Shown piece by piece: positions 25,219 to 33,271 of a stretch of DNA of 64,000 nt (within the stretch, counting starts at the first letter, position 1; every line of letters starts with the position of its first letter). The translations under genes and the position numbers were made by a program. The notes under the pieces are model-generated. The model saw nothing but the letters and a program-made list of their open reading frames with translations, ran no database searches and had not been told where the DNA came from. Origin of the DNA: Clostridiaceae bacterium JG1575 (GTDB lineage Bacteria; Bacillota; Clostridia; Clostridiales; Clostridiaceae); contig LQGW01000011.1 of assembly GCA_002838815.1 (NCBI GenBank), positions 1 through 64,000 on the forward strand, written 5' to 3'.

Positions 25219-26595
25219 CTATTTTTTGGCGGATTTGGCTGCTCGCTGCCATTCTTTCACGACAAAGAGGACGGATTCTCCAAGTTTTCTGGCTTTATCG
25301 GAGATGGTGAAGGCCAAGGTAGATTCGGTGCTCGGATCCACATCGGCAATTTTCAGCCCCCGGGTCACGGGGTAGCCTTCTTGAATCAGACCACGCAGCA
25401 AGCCGGTGAGGGGGGCCCGCACGGGGGTATCTCCCAAAAAAGCGATGATTTCGCCCTCTTGCACCACATCCCCGATGCGACGCACGGGACGAAGGGGGCC
25501 CTCTGCGGGCGCATGCACAACCCGGCGAGCGGCCTCGCCAGCGATGAGCCCTGGAACGCCGGTATTGGGCTGCGCGGCGCCTTCGTATAGAATCTGACCC
25601 AATTTGGGGCCCCGCATGGTCTCAATGACGGCGGTGCAGTCTTTGGGGGCGGTGAACCCCGGTCCTAAGGCAATCACTAAGGGGGCCAGGCCTGGGTGGG
25701 TGCCGGTGTTGGTTTTGGCGATGACGGCATCGACGAAAATCATGGGCGCCAGCTTTTTTCGCCCGGCCAGCAAGGGGTCGGCGAGGATGGGGATGAGTCC
25801 CTCGTCCACGAATCGCAGGGCGGCCTCTGGACTTTCGGCCCGCTTTGCGCAGACGCCTTCTACGCAGTGGGTGCCGTTCGTAAGCGCACTGGCGAAGGAG
25901 ACGGTGGTCCGAATGCAGGAGGGGCGGGGCAGATCCGTTGCAACCACGCGATAGCCCGCCTGGTAGAGGACGTAGAGAATCCCAGTGGCCAAGTCTCCCG
26001 CGCCCTTAACCAAAATGAGAGGATCCTTGGTTCGGGCGAGGTATTCCGAGGGCGTATCTAAGTCCCGGCCCTCCCATTCTCGCTCGATGGGCACGGGACG
26101 AAGGAGCTCTTTATGGTCGAGAAGAACGCGCCGTCCGGTGTCCGTCCCGCGAAGCGCCAAAAAGTCGTCCCGAAGATCCTTTGGAAAAAATACGGGGCCT
26201 GCAGGTTCGTCGGCATAAAGAGGCTGAATGATGGATTGGGGATGCGCCTCGAAGGCCGCGCGCAATTGCTTCAAGGTGTCCAGGGAAACGTCGGGCTGAT
26301 CGGCCATAAAAAAGGCGTAGCCGTCGGCGTCAGGAATTGCTGCAGCAACCCCTTGAACGATGGAGGTTCCTTGGCCCAAGGCATGGTTGGGGTTTTCCAC
26401 CCATTGGACTTCTTCGGGCAGCGCCTGCTTATTTTTTCCCGGTCGATGCACGACGAGGATTTGGGCAAAACCCAGCGCGGCAATGGGGGATAGGACGCGC
26501 TGCAGCATGGATTCCCCTTCCAGGGGCAACTCCAGCTTATCTTCGCCCATCCGGCGTGAGGAACCGGCGGCAAGAATAATGGCGCAGATCTTCAT
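25219..26595 (-). CDS. Fusion of MocA-like cytidylyltransferase and YqeB (selenium-dependent molybdenum hydroxylase maturation)
   Basis: About 458 residues in two domains. Residues ~1-190 are a MobA/MocA-type nucleotidyltransferase (CAIILAAGSSRRMGEDKLEL, then AFFMADQPDVSLDTL), expected to attach CMP to molybdopterin. Residues ~195-458 are the YqeB/EF2563 family, beginning PLILVKGAGDLATGILYVLY, linked to selenium-dependent molybdenum hydroxylases. In E. coli the two are separate genes (ygfJ/mocA and yqeB) in the same cluster, so the fusion supports one shared job: finishing the Mo cofactor for XdhD. The start at 26595 follows AAGGAGA. It overlaps yqeC by 59 nt, which is unusually long. Confidence 0.88.
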   Translation of the reverse strand: MKICAIILAAGSSRRMGEDKLELPLEGESMLQRVLSPIAALGFAQILVVHRPGKNKQALPEEVQWVENPNHALGQGTSIVQGVAAAIPDADGYAFFMADQPDVSLDTLKQLRAAFEAHPQSIIQPLYADEPAGPVFFPKDLRDDFLALRGTDTGRRVLLDHKELLRPVPIEREWEGRDLDTPSEYLARTKDPLILVKGAGDLATGILYVLYQAGYRVVATDLPRPSCIRTTVSFASALTNGTHCVEGVCAKRAESPEAALRFVDEGLIPILADPLLAGRKKLAPMIFVDAVIAKTNTGTHPGLAPLVIALGPGFTAPKDCTAVIETMRGPKLGQILYEGAAQPNTGVPGLIAGEAARRVVHAPAEGPLRPVRRIGDVVQEGEIIAFLGDTPVRAPLTGLLRGLIQEGYPVTRGLKIADVDPSTESTLAFTISDKARKLGESVLFVVKEWQRAAKSAKK

Positions 26596-27343
26596 GAGCA
26601 ATCTCCTTTAAACTAAGGCGGGCGGCGGCGTAGAGAAAAGAGGCGTCCGGGCGATCGGCGAGCGCCTGGATGAGGTGATGAGCGGCTGCCTCTTGCGTCG
26701 CGGATTCCACTTGGTTGATGAGCAATAGGTTGCGGCCCCGCCGCTCCTTAAATAAACCTTTGGGGGAGAGGATGAGCTCCACCAAGGCATCTTCCGTGAG
26801 GCGATCGCCCAAGGAGAGCCCCGTTGCGGCGTGAATGCCTTCAGGGTAGTAGGCAAGATCTTCGCTGAGGCGCCGGCCCAATACGCTGATGGGCAAAAGG
26901 CCCAAAACGACGTCGGCAGCAGCGGGAACGGGAGGTTCATGATCCTTCCAGCCTTTGATGGGAAGGCCTCTGGAGCCGTCCGACTCCAAAAGAAGGAGCC
27001 CCTGGCCCAGGCGCGCCTTCAAGGATGCGACATCCTCTGGCGAAAGGCCCAACAGCTTGCCTTGTGCGTTTTGGCCCCGGCAGACCACCTCCAAAGTGCC
27101 TGGTCTTTGGCAAAGGGGGCACCAAGCGTCAGGGGTCCAGTGGACGGTTTCGTAAAGGCGCGGCGCACCTTTTTTTGCCTCGGGCAAAAACATCTTGGCG
27201 CTCACCCCCACCAAGGTGGGGGTAAAGCGTTCCTTGGCCAAGCTGGCTAAGGTCCATAGAAGGGTGGTTTTGCCCCCGCAGCCGACGATGGAGACCACTT
27301 CCCCCGGGGCGAAGGCAAAGTCCCTTAAAAGCGGGGGCTTCAT
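26537..27343 (-). CDS. yqeC: YqeC, selenium cofactor biosynthesis protein
   Basis: About 268 residues. A P-loop at the N-terminus (GEVVSIVGCGGKTTLLWTLA) and LLLLESDGSRGLPIKGWKDHEP identify the YqeC family, genomically tied to selenium-dependent molybdenum hydroxylases; the biochemical role is unproven. Its start overlaps the xdhD stop as ATGA. The last ~19 codons run into the mocA-yqeB gene, with basic, low-conservation sequence (RRFLTPDGRR), so the natural end may have been lengthened by loss of an earlier stop. Confidence 0.88.
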   Translation of the reverse strand: MKPPLLRDFAFAPGEVVSIVGCGGKTTLLWTLASLAKERFTPTLVGVSAKMFLPEAKKGAPRLYETVHWTPDAWCPLCQRPGTLEVVCRGQNAQGKLLGLSPEDVASLKARLGQGLLLLESDGSRGLPIKGWKDHEPPVPAAADVVLGLLPISVLGRRLSEDLAYYPEGIHAATGLSLGDRLTEDALVELILSPKGLFKERRGRNLLLINQVESATQEAAAHHLIQALADRPDASFLYAAARLSLKEIAHEDLRHYSCRRFLTPDGRR

Positions 27344-29922
27344 GAACGGGGGGCCTTGTCCTTACGATAGAAGGTATGGTCCAGCGGAAGCTTCGTGCGA
27401 AAGATACCGTCTTTATGGAAATAGGCGTTTTGACAGGCCGGCGCCGAAGGGATGACGACGATCTCGCCGATGCCTTTGGAGCCGTAGGAGAGGGGGGCTT
27501 TGTTTTTCTCAATGAGGATTGGCTGTATTTCTGGCACCTGGGGGGCCCGAAGGAGCCCGAGGGTGCCGAATTTAACCTTAGGTACGCCTTGCTCCACGGG
27601 GAAGTCTTCCGTCAGGGCATAGCCCAACCCCATGACGACGCCGCCTTCGATTTGTCCTTCGGTGCCTTTGAGGTTCAAGGCGCGGCCCATATCGTGGGCA
27701 GAGACCACTTTTTCCACCTTCCCTTCTTCATCAAGAACCACCACCTGAGCGGCATAGCCGTAGGCCACGTGGCTCACGGGGTTGGGCTTGTCCGAGCCCA
27801 TGGGATCGCTGGCAAAGGTGTATTCACCCACGAAGGACTGCTCCTCCAAGGCGGCCAAGCTTCCGGCCTCCTCTAGGGCTTTTTTGAAGCGAAGGGCCGC
27901 TAGGCGCGTGGCTTCCCCCGTAAAGACGGTTTGGCGAGAGGCGGTGGAAGTCCCCGCATTGGGGGTCCGTTCGGTATCGGGCCGCTCCACAATGACGTCG
28001 TGAGCGTCCATGCCCGTGGTTTGGCAAAAGATCTGCGAGATGATGGTCTGAATGCCTTGGCCCATGTCTGAGGCGGAGCTTTGCAGATGAACTTTGCCGG
28101 ACGCCACACGGACGTTGCAACGGCCGGTGTCGGGCACGCCCACGCCCAAACCGGCGTTTTTCAGGGCGGAGGCAATGCCCACATAGTAGCCCGTTCGGTC
28201 TTTATAGTGATAGTAGGTCTCTTTCACCGCCTCTAAGGCCTCCAGGTAGGCGGTGGAGTCATCGGCAATTTGGCCGTTGGGCATGATGTTGCCGGGAACT
28301 AAGGCATTGCGTCGGCGAATTTCCCACTCGTCAATCCCCACTTGTTGGGCCAAATCATTCAGGCAGCACTCCAAGGCGAAGATCGACTGAGTGACGCCGA
28401 AGCCCCGAAATGCGCCGCAAGGAACGTTGTTCGTATAATACGCGCGGCCTTCGATATCCACATTCTGATAATTATAGGGCCCGGCGGCATGGGTGCAGGC
28501 TCGTTGCAGCACGGGGCCTCCCAAAGAGGCGTAGGCGCCCGTATCCGAGAGGATTCGTGCTTTTAAAGCGGTGAGGCGTCCGGACGCATCGCAGCCCAAG
28601 GTGAAGTCCATCCACATGGGGTGACGCTTGGGATGAACCTTTATAGATTCGGCTCGGGAGAGGCGGACTTTAACCGGCTTTTTCAAAAGATAGGCCAAAA
28701 GAGCGGCGTGGTGCTGCACGCTCATATCCTCCTTGCCGCCGAAGCCGCCGCCCACTAAGCAGGCTCGCACATGAACTTGTTCAGCTTCGAGGCCCAAAAG
28801 GCTCGCGATTTCCCGCCGATCGTCGTAGACGCTTTGATCGGAGGTGAAGACCTCCACGCCATCGCCCAGCGGTTGGGCCACGGCGCACTCGGGCTCTAAG
28901 AAGGCGTGCTCGGTGAAGGGGGTTTCAAAATGGTGGGACACGACGTGGGCGCTTTGGGCTAGGGCTTCCTCCACGTTGCCGCGCTTGAGTTTTTGAACGG
29001 AGAGCTCGTTGCCTTTTTCATGGAGCAGGGGGGCTCCCGGCGCCATGGCTTCTTGGGGCGTCGTGACGGGCGGGCGTTCCTCATAGTCCAAAACAATGCG
29101 TGAGAGTCCCAAGGCCACGGCTTCTTCGGTTTCACCCACCACCAAAGCTAAGGAATCGCCGACGTAGCGGGTTTCTTCTCCCACACGGATGAGGGCGGGC
29201 CAATCCTTCACCAGGTGACCGCAGTTGATGAGGCCCGGGACGTCTTCGGCCGTGACGACGGCCAAAACGCCGGGGGTGGCGCGGGCGCACGCCACATCCA
29301 TGGAGCGGATGAAGGCCCGGGGGGCGGGAGCGCGCAGCGCTCGGCCAAAGACCATGCCCGGCAGGTGGATGTCATCGGTGTAGGCCGGCTCGCCCAAGGC
29401 TTTGGCCAGGGCATCGACCTTTTGCACGTCGGCGTAGACGCCATTTTTGCGCGCATCCAAAGGCGCCTCGCCCTCGCGCATCCATTGAGCCGTCTTGATC
29501 ATGGCATCGATGATTTTGACGTAGCCGGTACAGCGGCAAAGGTTGCCGCGAATGGCTGCAGCGCATTCCTCCCGCGTGGGGTTGGGGGTCACGTCCAATA
29601 GGGCCTTGGTGGCCACCAACATGCCCGGGGTACAAAAACCGCATTGCACGGCGCCGCACTCGTCGAAGGCGCGGGCGTAAATCTTTTTTTCCAATGGGGA
29701 AAAGCCCTCCAAGGTATCCACGGACTTTCCATGAACCCGGGAGGTCTTTAAAACGCAAGCCTTCATCAGCGTTCCGTTCACCAGCACGGAACAGGTCCCG
29801 CAGGCTCCTTCAGAGCAGCCGTTCTTCACAGAAAACAGCGAGAGCTCGTCGCGCAAAAAATGCATCAGGTTTTGGTCCTTTTCTGTTTGGACCTCTTGGC
29901 CGTTGACTCGAAATTGAAACAT
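27340..29922 (-). CDS. xdhD: Selenium-dependent xanthine dehydrogenase XdhD (Fe-S/Mo fusion)
   Basis: An 860-residue fusion of the two-cluster Fe-S subunit (about 1-155: GCSEGACGTCSVLVNG, VQCGFCTPGMLVA, GNLCRCTGYVKI) and the molybdenum domain (about 165-860: GGGFGGKEDMSVQ, GAFRGFGVTQSIFALE, ASDMGQGIQTI, ASRQTVFTGEA, and the active-site Glu in SKGIGEIVVIPSAPA). It has no FAD domain, like E. coli XdhD, and may pass electrons to a separate flavoprotein such as YgfK. The start at 29922 (second ATG) has AAAGGAGG at normal spacing. It leads the operon xdhD-yqeC-mocA/yqeB, so substrate enzyme and maturation factors are made together. It is the strongest candidate for urate/xanthine chemistry in the window. 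Confidence 0.92.
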   Translation of the reverse strand: MFQFRVNGQEVQTEKDQNLMHFLRDELSLFSVKNGCSEGACGTCSVLVNGTLMKACVLKTSRVHGKSVDTLEGFSPLEKKIYARAFDECGAVQCGFCTPGMLVATKALLDVTPNPTREECAAAIRGNLCRCTGYVKIIDAMIKTAQWMREGEAPLDARKNGVYADVQKVDALAKALGEPAYTDDIHLPGMVFGRALRAPAPRAFIRSMDVACARATPGVLAVVTAEDVPGLINCGHLVKDWPALIRVGEETRYVGDSLALVVGETEEAVALGLSRIVLDYEERPPVTTPQEAMAPGAPLLHEKGNELSVQKLKRGNVEEALAQSAHVVSHHFETPFTEHAFLEPECAVAQPLGDGVEVFTSDQSVYDDRREIASLLGLEAEQVHVRACLVGGGFGGKEDMSVQHHAALLAYLLKKPVKVRLSRAESIKVHPKRHPMWMDFTLGCDASGRLTALKARILSDTGAYASLGGPVLQRACTHAAGPYNYQNVDIEGRAYYTNNVPCGAFRGFGVTQSIFALECCLNDLAQQVGIDEWEIRRRNALVPGNIMPNGQIADDSTAYLEALEAVKETYYHYKDRTGYYVGIASALKNAGLGVGVPDTGRCNVRVASGKVHLQSSASDMGQGIQTIISQIFCQTTGMDAHDVIVERPDTERTPNAGTSTASRQTVFTGEATRLAALRFKKALEEAGSLAALEEQSFVGEYTFASDPMGSDKPNPVSHVAYGYAAQVVVLDEEGKVEKVVSAHDMGRALNLKGTEGQIEGGVVMGLGYALTEDFPVEQGVPKVKFGTLGLLRAPQVPEIQPILIEKNKAPLSYGSKGIGEIVVIPSAPACQNAYFHKDGIFRTKLPLDHTFYRKDKAPRS

Positions 29923-30149
29923 GAACATCCTCCTTTGTACACCACTTACCCGAAAAAGCCTTCTTGGGGCTCTTTTTTCTTGATGAAACACAAATAGACT
30001 GTCCCTCTTGCGGGAAACAGTCAGCCAGCCGGAGGCAGAGGGGTTTGGGACCTGGAATGTCAACCTCTCTCCCGATATCCTGATTTCGTTTTCAGTTTAT
30101 CAGAAAATCGCCTGGATATCAACAATTCGGCAAGAAATTTTCGGAGGCT

Positions 30150-30178
30150 TTTTCAAAGCATCCGGTCAGGCGTATAAT
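30150..30178 (+). promoter_or_regulatory. Promoter of the XdhC-like and sigma-54 regulator genes
   Basis: A perfect TATAAT at 30173-30178 is preceded by a weak -35 (TTTTCA) at 17-bp spacing. It lies about 50 nt before the XdhC-family ATG, in the divergent region shared with xdhD. AATGATAAT just downstream resembles one arm of the inverted repeat at 32931. Confidence 0.55.
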
Positions 30179-30227
30179 CAAAATGATAATTTTTTTAAGC
30201 GGCAGCAACGCCGGGAAGGAAGCAAGC

Positions 30228-31031
30228 ATGGATCGCGATGTCATCGCTTTTTTAAGCCAAATGATGGAAAGCGGGCGCCCCTGCGCCCTGATTACCTTGG
30301 AGGAACAGGAGGGGTCGGCCCCGGGCCTTCCCGGCGCCTTGATGGCCCTGGCGTCCGACGGAAGCTTTGCCGGCACGTGCGGGGGGGGCGCGTTGGAGAA
30401 AGAAGTGGTGCGCCGGACCCTAGAAGGCTTTGAACGAGGAGAGCATTTCCGCTTTGCCTATCGCCTGGGCGAAGATCTTGGCATGAATTGCGGCGGGAGC
30501 TGCCAGGGGTTTGTGCGCTACTTTCTCCAAGGGCCCTCGCTCATCGTTTTTGGCGCCGGACATTGCAGCCAAGCTCTGGTGCGCTTAATGGACGGGTTGC
30601 CCTTTTCCATCACGGTGGTGGACGAGCGGGAAGGCTATGAGGAGCTCCCCGTCTTTCGTTCTTGCCAATTCTTGCGTGCGGATCCCAAGGAGGCGAAAAA
30701 GGCGCTGCGCTTTACTAAGGACACGTACATTGTGGTGGCCACTTGGGGGCATCTTTTGGACGCCCAGGCGTATCGGGAATGCCTTAGGGAACCCTACGCT
30801 TATTTGGGGGGCTTGGGCAGCCGCAAAAAATCTGCAGCCATCAAGGCGACTCTATTAAAGGAAGGATTTCCTAAGGAAAAAATAGAGGCGCTCCATTTGC
30901 CCATTGGGTTGGATCTTGCCGATGGGTCCCCAGAGGAGATCGCCGTCTCCATCTTGGCGGAAATCCTCTTGACGAAAAATCACAAAAAACTGCGCTTCAA
31001 GCGCGAAGCATCCGAGCCGGTCCGTCCCTAG
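30228..31031 (+). CDS. XdhC/CoxI family protein (molybdenum hydroxylase maturation)
   Basis: About 267 residues. The N-terminal XdhC domain reads EGSAPGLPGALMALASDG followed by GTCGGGALEKEV; the C-terminal NAD-like Rossmann domain has LIVFGAGHCSQALVRLMD, TVVDEREGYEELP and the family end PIGLDLADGSPEEIAVSILAE. XdhC proteins bind molybdenum cofactor, promote its sulphuration and insert it into xanthine dehydrogenases. The position, divergent from xdhD and followed by the sigma-54 regulator at 24 nt, fits service to one or more of the three hydroxylases. The upstream in-frame ATG at 30183 is rejected because it lacks a ribosome site. Confidence 0.9.
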   Translation: MDRDVIAFLSQMMESGRPCALITLEEQEGSAPGLPGALMALASDGSFAGTCGGGALEKEVVRRTLEGFERGEHFRFAYRLGEDLGMNCGGSCQGFVRYFLQGPSLIVFGAGHCSQALVRLMDGLPFSITVVDEREGYEELPVFRSCQFLRADPKEAKKALRFTKDTYIVVATWGHLLDAQAYRECLREPYAYLGGLGSRKKSAAIKATLLKEGFPKEKIEALHLPIGLDLADGSPEEIAVSILAEILLTKNHKKLRFKREASEPVRP

Positions 31032-31055
31032 GGGGCGAAAAAGGAGGTCGATACC

Positions 31056-32822
31056 TTGGGTTCATCCAAATACCTGCACGACATTCAAGACATCGTCATT
31101 AAATTTGCCAAGGTCATCTCCCAGGTGCTCCACGTGGACGTGGAAATTGTGGACGATGGTCTGATGCGTATTGCGGGCACCGGGATTTTTGCCAAGCGCG
31201 TCAATCACCAAGCACCGGGACAAATTTACCGGGAGGTTTTAAATGGCGGCATCCATCGCATCATCCAGTTTCCGCGGGAAGATCCCTACTGCCTGGGGTG
31301 CAACGCTAAAGAAACCTGTCTTGAGACCATGGAAATTTCAACCCCCATCCGCTACCACGACAAGAACATTGGGGTCATCGGCCTCATCTGCACGACGTTG
31401 GAGCAAAAGGATCACATCAACGCAAACTTAGCATCCCATGTGGCTTTTTTGGCGCAGATTGCGGATTTAATTTCGGCCAAAGTCACAGAGCATCTGTCCA
31501 TGGAGGAAACCACGCAGAATTTGGCCATGCTCTCACGCATCCTCGATGATGTGGAAAATGGCGTCATCGTCATCTCCAAGGAGAACCGCATTGAGTTTGT
31601 AAATCGCAAGGCCATGGTGAAGCTGCGTGCGGGGGAATCGGTGCTGGGGGAGACCCTACAGCTGAGCAGCGTATCGCCCGAGGACGATCAGAACCGGGAA
31701 TTTCGCCTGGAGCTGCACGGTCGCCAATACATGGTGGCGGGGAAGCTGATGGAATTCAATGAGACCTACCGCTCCTACGACCGGATCCTGATTTTTCGAA
31801 CCATGAAGGACATCAAGCGCAATGCCTATCGCATCACCCAGCAGTCTCGACTCATCACCAAAGAGAATCTCGTGGGGCACTCTCGGGCCATGCAAGACAT
31901 TCGCGACACCATTGAGAAGGTGGCGCCCACCTTTTCCACGGTGTTCATTCGTGGGGAATCGGGAACCGGCAAAGAGCTCATTGCCCGGGCCATTCATGCG
32001 GAATCGGATCGAAAGGCCGAGCCCTTTATCGGAATCAACTGCGCGGCCATTCCCGATACCTTGTTGGAGTCTGAGCTCTTTGGGTACGTCAAGGGAGCAT
32101 TCTCCGGCGCCTCCGGCTCTGGGCGCATCGGAAAATTTGAGCTGGCCAATAAGGGAACGCTTTTTTTGGATGAGATCGGGGACATGCCCCTCTATTTGCA
32201 AAGCAAGGTGCTGCGCATTTTGCAGGAACGAGCCTTCAGCCGCATCGGCGCCAACGACCTCATCGATTTGGACATTCGGGTCATTGCAGCCACCAATCGA
32301 AACATCGAGGATATGATCATCAAGAATCAATTCCGGCGAGATTTGTTTTACCGCATCAACGTCATTCCCATTAACGTCCCGCCCCTTCGCGAGCGCACCG
32401 ACGACATTGCACTGCTCTTTGAGATGCTTTTGGCCAAGTACAATGAAGCTTTGGGAAAAAGCGTGACCCACGTGGATTCCGATGTGTTGCCCGCCTTGCT
32501 GGCCTACGCTTGGCCCGGCAACGTCCGGGAGCTGGAGAACGTCGTGCAGTACCTCATCGCCCTGGCCGACTCCTCCAATACGATTCATCGCTACATGCTC
32601 CCTGAGGCCATGCTGCATTTGGGGGGGGAGGCTGAAGGAGACGCTCCTCAAAAAGGAGAGCCCATCCAAACGCTGTCCGAGCTGGAGCATCGCTACATCG
32701 AAAAAGTGGTGGCGCGTTACGGCACGACCACCGAAGGCAAGAAAAAGGCCGCTAAGGCCCTGGGCATCGGCATTGCCACGCTGTATCGGAAGTTGGGCGT
32801 CATTTATCAAAATGAGAACTAG
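31056..32822 (+). CDS. ygeV: Sigma-54-dependent transcriptional activator (YgeV-like)
   Basis: A 588-residue enhancer-binding protein. The N-terminal sensor (about 1-150) includes a CLGCNAKETCLE cysteine cluster, a PAS-like domain follows (about 170-260), then the AAA+ core: Walker A RGESGTGKELIARAIH, the sigma-54 contact loop GAFSGA (usual form GAFTGA), Walker B TLFLDEIGDMPL and the YAWPGNVRELENV motif. The C-terminus is a Fis-type helix-turn-helix (AKALGIGIATLYRKLGVI). The start is TTG with AAGGAGG eight bases upstream. E. coli YgeV occupies the same position beside ygeWXY. A consensus sigma-54 promoter lies 330 bp downstream, its obvious target. The two spaced Cys may sense a metal, redox state or purine. 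Confidence 0.92.
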   Translation: MGSSKYLHDIQDIVIKFAKVISQVLHVDVEIVDDGLMRIAGTGIFAKRVNHQAPGQIYREVLNGGIHRIIQFPREDPYCLGCNAKETCLETMEISTPIRYHDKNIGVIGLICTTLEQKDHINANLASHVAFLAQIADLISAKVTEHLSMEETTQNLAMLSRILDDVENGVIVISKENRIEFVNRKAMVKLRAGESVLGETLQLSSVSPEDDQNREFRLELHGRQYMVAGKLMEFNETYRSYDRILIFRTMKDIKRNAYRITQQSRLITKENLVGHSRAMQDIRDTIEKVAPTFSTVFIRGESGTGKELIARAIHAESDRKAEPFIGINCAAIPDTLLESELFGYVKGAFSGASGSGRIGKFELANKGTLFLDEIGDMPLYLQSKVLRILQERAFSRIGANDLIDLDIRVIAATNRNIEDMIIKNQFRRDLFYRINVIPINVPPLRERTDDIALLFEMLLAKYNEALGKSVTHVDSDVLPALLAYAWPGNVRELENVVQYLIALADSSNTIHRYMLPEAMLHLGGEAEGDAPQKGEPIQTLSELEHRYIEKVVARYGTTTEGKKKAAKALGIGIATLYRKLGVIYQNEN

Positions 32823-32930
32823 GGGGCTTTGTTGATAAAACGCTTCCCCAACTAAAGATGGATGAAAGTTTCGCAAAAAAAATAAGGACAGGACCTTGTA
32901 GGTTAAGGGATTGATAAGAGTCCACCGAGA

Positions 32931-32977
32931 AAAAGGATTATCATTATGAGAAAAATTCTCATAATGATAATCCTTTT
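32931..32977. repeat. Perfect 22-bp inverted repeat upstream of the sigma-54 promoter
   Basis: Arms 32931-32952 and 32956-32977 are perfectly complementary, with a three-base AAA centre; the motif is AT-rich (arm core TTATCATTATGAG). It lies 177-223 bp upstream of the -24 element, the normal distance for an enhancer bound by a sigma-54 activator, and about 110 bp past the regulator's stop. As RNA it would form a hairpin and could also act as a terminator for the regulator gene, although T residues after it are broken up. Confidence 0.6.
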
Positions 32978-33153
32978 ATGTTTCTTCGTTACTTTTTTTG
33001 CGCAACGCGCTTTCGCCTGAGCTTGATTTCTTTTAATAAAACAAAAGAAGGATTGGAGGGTGAATGAGTTAATGGCAAAGAATCCAGGGAATGAGGCATA
33101 AATTGTAAATAAAAGAGATTTTTTCCAAGGTTCGCGGACTGAAATCCATTTTT

Positions 33154-33169
33154 TGGCACGTTTCTTGCT
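33154..33169 (+). promoter_or_regulatory. Sigma-54 (-24/-12) promoter of the ygeX operon
   Basis: TGGCAC at 33154, a five-base spacer and TTGCT at 33165 match the sigma-54 consensus TGGCAC-N5-TTGCW at every position, with exactly ten bases between the invariant GG and GC. It lies about 100 nt before the ygeX start, with nothing coding between. Start of transcription is expected near 33180. Confidence 0.88.
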
Positions 33170-33271
33170 ACTTAATAAGGTGGAATGGATGTGTGGCAGC
33201 TGGAATCTGCCCGGGAAGGCTGGATGTACAGCCGCAGCCGACCCCATCCGCAGAACTTGAGGAGAGGTGCT

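Noticed and set aside
24424-25590. A 388-codon plus-strand frame across pyrF and mocA-yqeB
   Set aside because: It spans two convincing minus-strand genes and the promoter and terminator between them; no family match.
29923-30149. Molybdenum-cofactor or purine riboswitch before xdhD
   Set aside because: A GACTGT/ACAGTC stem is present but none of the conserved bases of these riboswitch classes could be found.
31656-32876. A 406-codon minus-strand frame opposite the sigma-54 regulator
   Set aside because: The plus strand has complete AAA+ motifs; the opposite frame has none.
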